A stretch of 64,000 bases of DNA from Bacteroidales bacterium (GTDB lineage: Bacteria; Bacteroidota; Bacteroidia; Bacteroidales; Marinilabiliaceae). The position numbers and the translations under genes are program-made. The notes beneath the pieces were generated by a model. The model saw only the letters and a program-made list of their open reading frames with translations. It made no database searches and was not told where the DNA came from. Shown one piece after another: positions 1-9,436 of this stretch. Where the stretch lies: positions 1 through 64,000 of the forward strand of contig JAKSLH010000013.1 of assembly GCA_024401335.1 (NCBI GenBank). Direction: 5' to 3'. Position 1 is the stretch's first letter, and every line of letters begins with the position of its first letter.

Positions 1-54
1 TCTGACAGAGCAAGTGATTATCTGTTGCCATCATCAGAAGAGGAAAAGGAATAA
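1..54 (+). CDS. 3' end of an upstream gene (partial)
   Basis: The window opens inside a reading frame whose last 17 codons end in EEEKE and a TAA at 52-54, five bases before the next ATG. Too little is present to identify the product. Because the next gene looks like the nuclease subunit of a GTP-dependent restriction system, the missing gene could be the McrB-like AAA+ subunit; this is inference from position only. Confidence 0.5.
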   Translation, partial: SDRASDYLLPSSEEEKE

Positions 55-59
55 CTACA

Positions 60-2252
60 ATGCGCCTCTTAGTCGAAGAATATCAATATGACGCAACAAA
101 AGTCGAAGACATCCTCAAGGGCATAATGGACCTGCGAGGCATCGACGGCAAGATAAGCGTCAACTACGTCGGATACTTCTATAATCCGACGTTGAAAGAC
201 TGTGTCTTTATTCTTCCAAAGGTTGTGCTTGAGGACAAAGAGGACAAAACAGAAAGCATTTTCGGCCAATACGACCCACACGAATTAATAAACCTAGACG
301 AATGGTATAAAGAGAAGCAGAAGAACGACAATGACAGTCACTTTCACGACTTCATCTACGAACTATCAGTCTGGATATATCGCTCACTTGTGGTCTTCAG
401 AGACAATCTGAAGAAGAACGGGAAGAACAGCGACATTGTGCTGGAGCAATATGTGCAGCAGATGGGCAATGGACGCACAGCCAAGCTACATACATTTCTG
501 GATGTGATACTTGCTTTGTTGCGTTTCAACAGAGAGAACCAGAGTTTCTTCTTCTTCATACTGCGTAACATACGTTCGGGATTCAACAAGATAAACTGGA
601 CTCGCACCATATCACACTCGACGGCATATATACAGGATGGTGCTCCGATATACATTGACCCTGTCAACAAGAAAAGACAGATAAACTTTGACGAGGAGCT
701 GCTTATCATCTTCTTCAGCATCCTGCGATACATCAACGAACGATATGGTTTCCCAGTCAAGATAGACATCAATTTCCCACTTATCACGGGTGCTAAGTTC
801 CAGGCATATATCAATGGCATGGGTGCGATTCGCTTGCGCCAGATAAAGTATAAATACTTCTCAGACAAGGCAATATATCTGTGGGAGCTATGCTATGCTT
901 TCTTTGACCGTTGTCGTGATATCACCGTGCAGACAACCGAAAAGGAATATCTCCTTGTCAAGAGTTATCATGTAGTATTTGAGAGCATCATCGACGAACT
1001 AATCGGCGACAAGAACATACCTGCCGGACTTAAGGAGCAAGACGATGGCAAGCGCATTGACCACCTATACACATATACTGGTCTGACCAACGAAAGTGAG
1101 AGTGATGCAGACAGCATATACTATATAGGCGACTCAAAGTATTACAAGCGGAACAATAAAGTTGGCACTAACAGCGTCTATAAACAATTTACATACGCAC
1201 GCAATGTCATTCAGTGGAATCTCAATCTGTTTATGAATGGCGAAAAGGATGAGGACTGGGACAACTTCCACGACATCAAGTTGCGTGATGATGTCACTGA
1301 AGGTTATAATGTCATTCCGAACTTCTTCATCAGCGCCATGCTCAACAAGGAGCTGAACTTCAATGATGAATTAGATGTAAAGAACGATGACAAGCCGTTA
1401 ATGAACCGTCACTTTGACAATCGTCTTTTCGACCGCGACACATTGCTGATTAGCCACTACAACGTGAACTTTCTATACGTCATCAGTCTTTATGCACGAA
1501 ATAGTGCTTCAGAAAAAGCGACATGGAAAGAAAAGGTGCGTAAAGAGTTTCGCAGACACATCCAGCAGAGACTCATGGCAGACTACAACTTTTCGGCTAT
1601 GACTCCAAAATATGGAGTGGATACAGAAGAATTCTGCAAGGAGCATTTCCACGAAATAATAGGCAAAGTGTATCGTCCATTCAAAGACAAGAGCCAGATG
1701 ATGCTTGCCCTAGAAAAGCCCCAAGCAGGAAGCACAACATCAGCCAACGATGAATTGCGAACGCTACTTGAAAAATCGTTCGTCATAGTAGATTACAACA
1801 CAGACGACAAGGATGCCGAAGGTTTGCATTTGGGAGACGACCCAACTGCGGTTTTGAAAGAAGCAGCAAAGGGTGCGGCTGGAACAGGAGGTCCAATACT
1901 TGTAGTCAGAGCCAGCAACGACGATCAGATGGAATGGATAAAGAAAAGCCAATACTACAATCTTCCGCTCGACAAGGCGAACAACATTCCAGACATATTT
2001 ACAGTTCAGACTCTGCTCATACATTGTGGTCAGCAAAACCTGCTATGCCATGTACCCAAGACCAGCAACATTAAAGCTGTCAGTTCGCAACAGCTCAAAG
2101 ATGAATATAAATATTACAAAGAGCCATCGAGCCAAGTGGGTTACCTGCTGATAAGACTAAAAGAGATAGAAGAAACAGACATAGAACTCAAAGACATCGT
2201 TGCCAAGAATGAGGCGGAAAAGAAGTTGCCTTACTGGTGGGGGTGGCTGTAA
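60..2252 (+). CDS. LlaJI/McrC-like restriction endonuclease subunit
   Basis: A 730-residue soluble protein without signal peptide. Its middle carries a PD-(D/E)XK-like signature: an Asp at residue 334 (IDHLY), then after a strand-like segment YYIGDSKYY with Asp358 and Lys360, followed by a helix with VYKQFTYARNVIQW. This arrangement (acidic residue, D-x-K, then a Q/Y-rich helix) is what I recall for the LlaJI-family and McrC-type nuclease subunits that work with a McrB-like NTPase. The C-terminal 170 residues form a separate domain I do not recognise. The ATG sits five bases after the stop of the preceding gene, so the two are probably one operon and the NTPase and methyltransferases would lie left of the window. 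It could instead be a stand-alone nuclease of another family; the nuclease fold is more certain than the family name. Confidence 0.65.
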   Translation: MRLLVEEYQYDATKVEDILKGIMDLRGIDGKISVNYVGYFYNPTLKDCVFILPKVVLEDKEDKTESIFGQYDPHELINLDEWYKEKQKNDNDSHFHDFIYELSVWIYRSLVVFRDNLKKNGKNSDIVLEQYVQQMGNGRTAKLHTFLDVILALLRFNRENQSFFFFILRNIRSGFNKINWTRTISHSTAYIQDGAPIYIDPVNKKRQINFDEELLIIFFSILRYINERYGFPVKIDINFPLITGAKFQAYINGMGAIRLRQIKYKYFSDKAIYLWELCYAFFDRCRDITVQTTEKEYLLVKSYHVVFESIIDELIGDKNIPAGLKEQDDGKRIDHLYTYTGLTNESESDADSIYYIGDSKYYKRNNKVGTNSVYKQFTYARNVIQWNLNLFMNGEKDEDWDNFHDIKLRDDVTEGYNVIPNFFISAMLNKELNFNDELDVKNDDKPLMNRHFDNRLFDRDTLLISHYNVNFLYVISLYARNSASEKATWKEKVRKEFRRHIQQRLMADYNFSAMTPKYGVDTEEFCKEHFHEIIGKVYRPFKDKSQMMLALEKPQAGSTTSANDELRTLLEKSFVIVDYNTDDKDAEGLHLGDDPTAVLKEAAKGAAGTGGPILVVRASNDDQMEWIKKSQYYNLPLDKANNIPDIFTVQTLLIHCGQQNLLCHVPKTSNIKAVSSQQLKDEYKYYKEPSSQVGYLLIRLKEIEETDIELKDIVAKNEAEKKLPYWWGWL

Positions 2253-2483
2253 ATTATTTGTAAACATCCCCCCCAAGACGGCACGCTCAGGAAAGGACTT
2301 GCGAGTCTTGTTATAGACTAGTGTTGGATTAGATTAACTAATGCAATAAGAAACATTTTTACTGGTGCTGACGTAGTACGAGAAAAATAGTATAGATGAC
2401 CCCCATACATCCTTTCCTAGGCGTTGTATGTCAATATCACAGTTCATGAAGATATGATTTTGGAAAAAATAATAAGCTAATAT

Positions 2484-4367
2484 ATGAATTACAGAAAAAT
2501 TGTCTTCTTGTTTGCCATGATGGCTGCAGTCGTCGTTGCGCAGGCACAGATAACGACCTTGAAGAAAGGTCTGAAAAAGGTTGATGGAACGGCAATGCAT
2601 GAGGGTGAGCATGTCTATCCTTCGGATGGTTCAAAGAAAGGAGACGAGGCGGCGTTTAAGCTCTATGAGGCAGCTGCGCAGAACGGCAATGCCGAAGCAC
2701 AGTGTAATCTTGGCTATTGCTATGAGAAGGGACTCGGGACGAAGAAGAATGCCGAGTCGGCCGCCGCATGGTATATAAAAGGCAGCGAGTCGGGTAGTGC
2801 AGTAGCCCTATACAATGCAGGACTCTGTTTGAAGAACGGCGAAGGCGTCAAGAAAGACAAGCAGAAGGCAGTGTCGATGCTCGAGACCTCCTCTAACATG
2901 GGATATGCTAAGGCTCAGGCCTATCTGGCGATGATGTATTACAATGGTGATATCGTCAAGCGTAATAGAGAAACTGCGGCAGAACTGTGGACCAAGGCAG
3001 CTCAAGGCGGATGTCCAGAAGCACAGTGGAACATAGCGGTATGTTATCAGGAAGGCGATGCCGTGAAGTGTGATGACAAGGCGGCTGTTGTCTGGATGGA
3101 GAAGGCGGCAGAGACAGGTATGGTAGAAGCGCAGTGGAATACAGGCGTGTATTATGAGACAGGCCGTGGCACAGGCAAAGACGCATCGCGAGCAGCCATG
3201 TGGTTTGAGAAGGCAGCAAATAAGGGTCTGGCAGAAGCACAATATAACATTGGTCTATGCTATAAGAATGGTTCGGGTGTGAGCAAGAATGCCGATCTGG
3301 CAGCAAGCTGGTTTGAGAAAGCAGCCAATCAGAAGATCACCGAAGCACAGTATGAGACAGCCGTAGCCTATGAGCAGGGGAAAGGCTTCCGTGAGAACGT
3401 CAAGAAGGCCGCCGACTGGATGGAGAAAGCAGCGGAGAATGATCATGTTCAGGCACAGTATAAGACAGGCATGTTTTATAAATATGGTGTTGGCGTGAGC
3501 AAGAACGACCGCAAGGCATTCAAGTGGCTAGAGAAGGCCGCCGATCGTAAGCACTCCGAGGCAGAGTCGGAGCTGGGGGATTGCTATATGAATGCAATCG
3601 GCACAAAGACAGATTATAGCAGTGCAACAAAATATCTCGCCAAGGCAGTCAAGAAAGACATCACACTTGCGCAGTATAACCTTGGTCTCTGCTATGAGAA
3701 TGGTTGGGGGATAGGCAAGAATGCCAATGAGGCGTTCGACCTCATTGAGGCGGCCGCGAAGAAGAGCCATGTTCCAGCCATGTATGAGCTAGGTATGCTC
3801 TACAAGCAAGGCATAGGCACAAATTCCAACTCGTCGAAGGCAGCCGATTGGTTTGAAAAAGCAGCGAAGCGCGAATATACAGCCGCCATGTATGAACTTG
3901 GCTGTTGCTATCAGAGAGGCGAGGGAGTAGATGTCAATAATGATAAGGCGTATAACTGGTTTGAAAAAGCATCAGAAGAAGGTCATGTGAAATCGATTAT
4001 TGCCCTTGGTCACTGTCATCGAGATGCAATAGGCACAAAGAAGAACGAGAAGAAAGCACTTGATTGCTACGAGAAGGCAGCGAAGAAAGATGATGCCGAA
4101 GGTATGTATTATCTCGCAACATGCTATATCGAAGGGTGTGGCACGAAGCCAGATTTGAAAGATGCTTTCAAATGGCTTGAGAAGTCTCAGCAGGCGAACT
4201 ATGCCGAGGCAGCGTTCAAGCTATCGGAGATGTATGATAATGGCATTGGAACAGATCCAAATTCAGCAAAAGCATCTGAATATCTTGAGCGTGCAATACT
4301 TTTGGCGCCACAGGAACCAAAATACAAGAATAAAAAGGCTGAGAAACAATCATTTTTAATACATTAG
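2484..4367 (+). CDS. Secreted Sel1-like repeat (SLR) protein
   Basis: A 627-residue protein with a Sec signal peptide (cleavage expected near AQAQ, residues 19-22). The rest is a run of about 15 Sel1-like repeats of roughly 36 residues, each built as AEAQYNLGxCYxxGxGVxKNxxKAxxWxEKAA. Sel1 repeats form alpha-alpha solenoids related to TPRs and usually bind other proteins; here export implies a periplasmic or surface role. No catalytic domain is visible. The repeats are also visible at DNA level (recurrent gagaaggcagc-type words), so copy number may vary between strains. A small secreted protein follows after 27 bases and probably shares the transcript. The specific partner cannot be told from sequence. 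Confidence 0.9.
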   Translation: MNYRKIVFLFAMMAAVVVAQAQITTLKKGLKKVDGTAMHEGEHVYPSDGSKKGDEAAFKLYEAAAQNGNAEAQCNLGYCYEKGLGTKKNAESAAAWYIKGSESGSAVALYNAGLCLKNGEGVKKDKQKAVSMLETSSNMGYAKAQAYLAMMYYNGDIVKRNRETAAELWTKAAQGGCPEAQWNIAVCYQEGDAVKCDDKAAVVWMEKAAETGMVEAQWNTGVYYETGRGTGKDASRAAMWFEKAANKGLAEAQYNIGLCYKNGSGVSKNADLAASWFEKAANQKITEAQYETAVAYEQGKGFRENVKKAADWMEKAAENDHVQAQYKTGMFYKYGVGVSKNDRKAFKWLEKAADRKHSEAESELGDCYMNAIGTKTDYSSATKYLAKAVKKDITLAQYNLGLCYENGWGIGKNANEAFDLIEAAAKKSHVPAMYELGMLYKQGIGTNSNSSKAADWFEKAAKREYTAAMYELGCCYQRGEGVDVNNDKAYNWFEKASEEGHVKSIIALGHCHRDAIGTKKNEKKALDCYEKAAKKDDAEGMYYLATCYIEGCGTKPDLKDAFKWLEKSQQANYAEAAFKLSEMYDNGIGTDPNSAKASEYLERAILLAPQEPKYKNKKAEKQSFLIH

Positions 4368-4394
4368 CGGAATGTAACTTAAAAATTTTAGACT

Positions 4395-4691
4395 ATGAAA
4401 AAGATTATGTTTTCGCTAGTTGCCGTATTCGGCTTTTCTTGCGCTGTTTCTGCTTCTCAGCCATCAACTATTACAGAGACTCAGGTGGCAAAACAATTTC
4501 ATCCAGTCAAACTACGTACAGACGACAACAGCCTACAGACGACAGAAAAGTCGCAAACTCAGCAATCAACAGTGACACCAGCACCTGACAAAGATGCGTT
4601 CACGCTTATTGCTTCTAAGGTCATCAGCACATCAACAACTCAGAAAACACCACAAAAAAGCACTACGCAATCGAATGTGAAAAAGAAATAG
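4395..4691 (+). CDS. Small secreted Ser/Thr/Gln-rich protein
   Basis: A 98-residue protein with a clear signal peptide (MKKIMFSLVAVFGFSCAVSA, cleavage after Ala20) and a mature part of low complexity, rich in Thr, Ser, Gln and Lys and ending in KKK. I recognise no family. It follows the Sel1-repeat gene by 27 bases on the same strand, and a weak hairpin lies 30 bases after its stop, so the two genes are probably co-transcribed and the small protein may act with the repeat protein outside the cytoplasm. That link is inferred from position. Confidence 0.7.
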   Translation: MKKIMFSLVAVFGFSCAVSASQPSTITETQVAKQFHPVKLRTDDNSLQTTEKSQTQQSTVTPAPDKDAFTLIASKVISTSTTQKTPQKSTTQSNVKKK

Positions 4692-4722
4692 GTAATTCTA
4701 TGTTCTATCTTTTTATGTGATT

Positions 4723-4750
4723 AGGTGAGTCTATATATAGGCTCACCTTT
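4723..4750 (+). terminator. Weak hairpin terminator after the Sel1 pair
   Basis: AGGTGAG (4723-4729) pairs with CTCACCT (4742-4748), extended by a T-G pair, around an AT-rich loop. Only a short T run follows, so termination may be inefficient. Confidence 0.45.
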
Positions 4751-4801
4751 ATGTGGAAATAATCTAATGTGAGTTTTAGTTGTTCTTTGTGTAGTTTTTT
4801 A

Positions 4802-4810
4802 TAACTTTGC
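4802..4810 (+). promoter_or_regulatory. Bacteroidetes -7 box TAACTTTGC
   Basis: TAACTTTGC matches the TAnnTTTG(Y) -7 element of Bacteroidetes primary-sigma promoters and lies 62 bases before the large activase gene. No TTTG -33 box lies at the ideal distance; one TTTG is found at 4786-4789. Confidence 0.5.
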
Positions 4811-4872
4811 GCGAATTATTGTCCTTTTGTAGGGCATTAGTTAACTAAAACAATTAGAACACATACTTCACA

Positions 4873-7800
4873 ATGTACAGAATAGGTCTTGACGTCGGCT
4901 CAACAACCGCAAAAATCGTCGTGTTAGATGAGAATGGAGCAGTTGTTTATTCATCATATCGTCGTCACAATGCCAATGTAGAGTTGGCGGTGGAGAATTT
5001 CCTCAAGGAACTGCGCGACACAATTGGGGACAATCAGTTTACACTTGCAATTACAGGTTCGGTAGGTCTTGGAGTAGCAGAGCGTTATGATATATGCTTT
5101 GTGCAGGAAGTTGTTGCGGCGACCGAATATACGAAGAAAGTGCATCCGGAGATCTCGACCATAATAGACATAGGTGGTGAGGATGCCAAGATTGTGTATC
5201 TGGACAATGGTGTGGTGAGCAATCTGCGTATGAACGGCAACTGTGCCGGTGGTACGGGAGCTTTCATAGACCAGATGGCGTTGTGTCTTGGTGTAGAGGT
5301 GACAGAGCTTGACGGACTAGCCAAGAACTCCACGATGATATATCCTATTGCGTCGCGATGCGGTGTGTTCTCGAAGACAGATATACAGAACCTCATAGCG
5401 CGTAATGTCTCGAAGGAAGATATTGCAGCGTCGATATTCCGTGCGGTAGCGGTGCAGACAGCGTCGGCGTTGAGCCACGGATGCCAGGTGAAGCCAAAGG
5501 TTCTCATGTGCGGCGGTCCGCTGACCTTCATCTCGTCGTTGAGAAAGGCTATAGCCGACTATTTCCAGCTAGACATCAACAACGACGTATTGCTTGAGGA
5601 GAGAGCCAACGTGATACCAGCGTGGGGCACGGCACTCTCGCCAAACGACTATGATCCGTTTACTATAGACACGCTCACAGCAAGACTCAATGGCGCTCCG
5701 ATAGAGAAGCCAAAGAGCAAGGTAGTGAAGAACAAGACATTCGTAGAGCTTCAGCCAATCTTCAAAGACGAGGCAGAGTATGCCGAGTGGAAAGGCAAGA
5801 AAGCCGAGTCGTATGTGCCAGTCATTGACGTGAACAAATACATGCCAGGAGAGAAGACATTCCTCGGCATTGACTCAGGCTCTACGACAACGAAGATTGT
5901 TGTCATCAACGAGAAGGGCGAGATATTATATAAATATTACGCCCACAATGACGGCAATCCGATACAGGCAGTGCGTCATGGTCTTGAGCGCCTTGCGGAG
6001 CGATGCAAGGAGGAGAATGTGGACCTTCATATAACAGCCGGATGCTCAACGGGCTATGGTGAGGACCTTATAAAGGCTGCCTATTCGCTCAACTATGGCA
6101 TGATAGAGACCATGGCACATTATATGGCGGCTCACCGCATGTGTCCGGAGGTGTCGTTTATCCTCGACATTGGTGGTCAGGACATGAAAGCCATCTATGT
6201 GGACAACGGAGCATTGACACGTATGGAGATCAACGAGGCATGTTCGTCGGGTTGCGGATCGTTCATAGAGACATTTGCCCGTACGCTTAACTGCGAGATA
6301 TCGGACTTCGTGATGAAGGCATGCCAGAGCCAGAAGCCATCGGACCTCGGCACTCGATGCACGGTGTTCATGAACTCGAAGGTGAAGCAGGTGCTTCGTG
6401 AAGGAGCGTCGGTGAGTGACATTGCGGCAGGTCTGGCCTATTCGGTAGTCAAGAACTGCCTCTTCAAAGTGTTGAAGCTCAAGAACTATGAAGAGTTGGG
6501 CAGTAACATCGTGTTGCAGGGTGGTACGATGAGAAATGACTCCATTGTAAAGGCATTTGAGAACCTCACAGGCAAGACAGTGTTCTGCAACAACATACCA
6601 GAGCTGATGGGAGCCTATGGATGTGCGCTTTATTCGCAGAGGATGCTAGAGAAGGTTGGAGCAGACAAGTTTGAGAGCCGTCCGCTCGATTCGTTCCTCA
6701 ACTGCGCAGAGTTCCAGCAGAAGACGCTAGGATGCAAGGGATGTGAGAACAACTGTCAGATAACACAATATACCTTCTCGAACGGAGGCAAGTATTATTC
6801 AGGCAACAAGTGTGAGAAGATATTCAACAACGGTTCGGCCGCTCAGTACACAGGAGTTGACATGAGCCAGGTGAAATATCACGACTTGTTTGACCGTGCG
6901 GCAGAGCCTGAGAAGCAGGTGCCAAATCCAGTCTTCACTATAGGTATTCCGCGAGCATTGAACATGTATGAGGAGTTCCCATTCTGGCATAAGTTCTTCA
7001 CGGAGTGTGGTGTAAGAGTAGTCCTTTCGTCGACATCGACATACCACAACTATGAGAAGGGTGTTCATACAGTGATGTCGGACAATATCTGTTTCCCAGC
7101 CAAGCTAGTGCACTCGCACATCTATGAGTTAGGGGACATGGGTGTTGACCGCATTTTCTTCCCACGTGTAGTATATGAGAAGTCGGAAGACCAGACAACG
7201 ACAAACAGCTTCAACTGTCCTATCATCATTGGCTATCCAGAGGTAGTGCAGTGTTCTATAGACTCAAAGGTGCCAGTTGATTCACCAGTCATCACCTTCC
7301 GTGACTATGACCTGCTCCTGAAGCAGCTCATAGAGTACATGAAGCCATACGGCATATCGAAGAAGACTGTAAAAGAGGCCCATAAGAAAGCCGTTGCGGA
7401 ATATGAGAAGTTTGGTGTAGAGCTACGTGACAAGAACGTCAAGGCGTTTGAGGAGAGCCAGAAGGCAGGTCGCATGGCCATAGTGCTTGCTGGACGACCA
7501 TACCATACAGACCCATTGATACAGCATAAGGTATCGGAGATGATAGCCAAGCTTGGAGTTGACGTGTTGACAGAGGAGATAGCCCGCAACATGAACATAG
7601 ACGAGCAGGAGACATTCATCCTCAAGCAATGGACATTTGTGAACCGAATACTTAATTCGGCACAGTGGGCGGCAAGGCAGAACAACCTTGTGCACTATGT
7701 AGAGACAACCTCGTTCGGCTGTGGTCCGGATGCGTTCTTCACCGATGAGGTGCGTTCTATCATGAACCGCCATAACAAGTCGCTCACGCTCCTTAAGATT

Positions 7801-9126
7801 GACGATATAAACAACGTAGGTTCGATGAAGCTACGTGTACGTTCGCTCATCGAGAGCCTCAAGTTTGGTGACGACCGCAATGCCGAGGTCAAGCCATTCA
7901 TCAAGCCAAAGAAATTTGTGAAGGAAGACAAGGAGATACGAACAATCCTCACTCCATTCTTCACAGAATATATATCGCCACTGTTAGGTTCGGCCTTCAA
8001 GCCATTCGGCTATAATGTTGTCGGATTGCCATTGAGTGATGCCGAGTCGAACGACCTCGGATTGAAATATTCGAACAACGAAGTGTGCTATCCTGCGACT
8101 CTCATTGTGGGTGACTTCATCAAGGCATTGCAGAGTGGCAAGTATGATCTTGACCATACGGCAGTAGCGGTGACCCAGCTTGGTCAGTGTCGTGCATCGA
8201 ACTATCCGTCGTTGATACGTAAAGCCATAGTAGATGCAGGCTTTGAGAAAGTGCCAGTTATCGGTATCGGAGGTGTGGACCACTACGAGGACCAGCCAGG
8301 CTTCCAGCTCAACCTGTTCAAGGCAGCGCCTATCGTGCTCTATTCGGTGTTCTTCGGCGACTGGCTGTCGATATTCTATCATGCGATAGCCGTAAGAGAG
8401 GTGAACAGAGGCGAGGCCCGCAAGCTACGAGACTATTTCCTTGAGCGAGGCAAGCCATTGTGTGAGAACAACGACTACAAAGGCTTCTTGGCGCTCACAC
8501 GTGAGGCTGCAGAGGCATTTAACAAGATAGAGATAAACGACAAGGTATATCCAAAGGCCGGCATCACAGGCGAGATATACCTCAAGTTCAACCCATATAG
8601 CCACAAGTATGTGCCAGACTGGCTCATGGAGCATGGGGTAGAGGTGATACCATCGACGGTTCACAACTTCTTCTTGCGTTCGTTTGTCAACTTCCACTTC
8701 AACAAGAAGCATCATCTGAAGCACTTCAAGGTGCCATCGTTTGTGATCAGTCTGCTAGAGAGTTTCATAGGCAACATCATGCAGAAGTTCGAGAAGGAAG
8801 CGTCGGTGTTCAAGTTCTTCGAGCCAGAGCTCGACCTCAAGACCATCAGCCAGTATGCAGAGGAGGTTATCTCGCTCTCGGCACAGTTTGGTGAAGGTTG
8901 GTTGCTTCCTGCAGAGGTTATTGCCTTCATGAAGCAGGGTTGCAACAATGTGGTAAGTATGCAGCCATTTGGTTGTATCGCCAACCATATCGTGGCGCGA
9001 GGCATCGAGAAGAAGCTGAAGAACATGTATCCACAGCTCAACATGCTCTCGCTCGACTTCGACGGTGGTGTGTCGGAGGCGAATATAGCCAACCGATTGT
9101 TGCTCTTCGTTGCGAACATGAAATAA
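4873..9126 (+). CDS. Two-domain acyl-CoA dehydratase activase, DUF2229 type
   Basis: A 1417-residue cytoplasmic protein of the BadF/BadG/HgdC superfamily. Two ASKHA-type activase domains follow each other: the first opens with GLDVGSTTAK and has GNCAGGTGAF with Cys124 and CGVFSKTD; the second opens near residue 331 with GIDSGSTTTK and has ACSSGCGSF with Cys457 and Cys461 and CTVFMNSK. From about residue 690 the DUF2229-type part begins (IPRALNMYEEFPFW), rich in Cys-Gly and Cys-Phe-Pro pairs, and then an HgdB-like dehydratase region. In the studied family a [4Fe-4S] activase uses ATP to push an electron into a 2-hydroxyacyl-CoA dehydratase. Length fits the usual 1400-1500 residues of this fused form. 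The substrate is unknown and no separate dehydratase or CoA-transferase is adjacent. A strong terminator follows. Confidence 0.88.
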   Translation: MYRIGLDVGSTTAKIVVLDENGAVVYSSYRRHNANVELAVENFLKELRDTIGDNQFTLAITGSVGLGVAERYDICFVQEVVAATEYTKKVHPEISTIIDIGGEDAKIVYLDNGVVSNLRMNGNCAGGTGAFIDQMALCLGVEVTELDGLAKNSTMIYPIASRCGVFSKTDIQNLIARNVSKEDIAASIFRAVAVQTASALSHGCQVKPKVLMCGGPLTFISSLRKAIADYFQLDINNDVLLEERANVIPAWGTALSPNDYDPFTIDTLTARLNGAPIEKPKSKVVKNKTFVELQPIFKDEAEYAEWKGKKAESYVPVIDVNKYMPGEKTFLGIDSGSTTTKIVVINEKGEILYKYYAHNDGNPIQAVRHGLERLAERCKEENVDLHITAGCSTGYGEDLIKAAYSLNYGMIETMAHYMAAHRMCPEVSFILDIGGQDMKAIYVDNGALTRMEINEACSSGCGSFIETFARTLNCEISDFVMKACQSQKPSDLGTRCTVFMNSKVKQVLREGASVSDIAAGLAYSVVKNCLFKVLKLKNYEELGSNIVLQGGTMRNDSIVKAFENLTGKTVFCNNIPELMGAYGCALYSQRMLEKVGADKFESRPLDSFLNCAEFQQKTLGCKGCENNCQITQYTFSNGGKYYSGNKCEKIFNNGSAAQYTGVDMSQVKYHDLFDRAAEPEKQVPNPVFTIGIPRALNMYEEFPFWHKFFTECGVRVVLSSTSTYHNYEKGVHTVMSDNICFPAKLVHSHIYELGDMGVDRIFFPRVVYEKSEDQTTTNSFNCPIIIGYPEVVQCSIDSKVPVDSPVITFRDYDLLLKQLIEYMKPYGISKKTVKEAHKKAVAEYEKFGVELRDKNVKAFEESQKAGRMAIVLAGRPYHTDPLIQHKVSEMIAKLGVDVLTEEIARNMNIDEQETFILKQWTFVNRILNSAQWAARQNNLVHYVETTSFGCGPDAFFTDEVRSIMNRHNKSLTLLKIDDINNVGSMKLRVRSLIESLKFGDDRNAEVKPFIKPKKFVKEDKEIRTILTPFFTEYISPLLGSAFKPFGYNVVGLPLSDAESNDLGLKYSNNEVCYPATLIVGDFIKALQSGKYDLDHTAVAVTQLGQCRASNYPSLIRKAIVDAGFEKVPVIGIGGVDHYEDQPGFQLNLFKAAPIVLYSVFFGDWLSIFYHAIAVREVNRGEARKLRDYFLERGKPLCENNDYKGFLALTREAAEAFNKIEINDKVYPKAGITGEIYLKFNPYSHKYVPDWLMEHGVEVIPSTVHNFFLRSFVNFHFNKKHHLKHFKVPSFVISLLESFIGNIMQKFEKEASVFKFFEPELDLKTISQYAEEVISLSAQFGEGWLLPAEVIAFMKQGCNNVVSMQPFGCIANHIVARGIEKKLKNMYPQLNMLSLDFDGGVSEANIANRLLLFVANMK

Positions 9127-9148
9127 GGTACAAGCCAAATAATCGAGA

Positions 9149-9183
9149 AGACGGTATCGCTAACGCGGTATCGTCTTTTTTTT
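9149..9183 (+). terminator. Rho-independent terminator of the activase gene
   Basis: A 12-base-pair stem (9149-9160 with 9165-9176, two G-U pairs) with a TAAC loop is followed by eight T residues. It begins 22 bases after the stop codon. Confidence 0.9.
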
Positions 9184-9391
9184 GTCTGATATGTCATGTG
9201 ATGATTGTCATGTAGTTTGCGGATTAAGTTTTTTGTTTTTGATTGGTACTGATAATTAATGTTTTAGTTTGAATCTAATGGGTATATCGGGATATAAGGG
9301 AAGGTAGGTTTTGATAGTGAAGTATTTGATGTTAGACATACGATGATATGGTGTTGCTTTAGTTTTTTAAGCAGTAGCTATGTTTTTATGT
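9184..9391. other. Gene-free AT-rich stretch
   Basis: The gap between the activase gene and the next CDS is about 310 bases. Apart from the terminator at its left end and the two promoter boxes at its right end I see no ORF of credible length, no RNA gene and no repeat. T-rich runs dominate. Confidence 0.6.
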
Positions 9392-9409
9392 TATATTTGT
9401 TTATCTTTG
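9392..9409 (+). promoter_or_regulatory. Two overlapping -7 boxes (TATATTTG, TATCTTTG)
   Basis: TATATTTG at 9392-9399 and TATCTTTG at 9402-9409 both match TAnnTTTG. Transcription from either would start just upstream of the ATG at 9437, which argues against a longer reading of the gene from 9380. Confidence 0.6.
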
Positions 9410-9436
9410 TTTTTAGATTCCAATGGTGTGATAGAT

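Noticed and set aside
356..868. Long opposite-strand frames inside real genes (also around 38900-39500 and 60949-62037)
   Set aside because: They mirror well-supported genes on the other strand, show no domain motifs and lack promoters; they follow from codon bias.
2253..2483. Terminator or RNA gene after the restriction gene
   Set aside because: A six-base-pair hairpin near 2294-2309 has no T run and no other structure or promoter consensus stood out.
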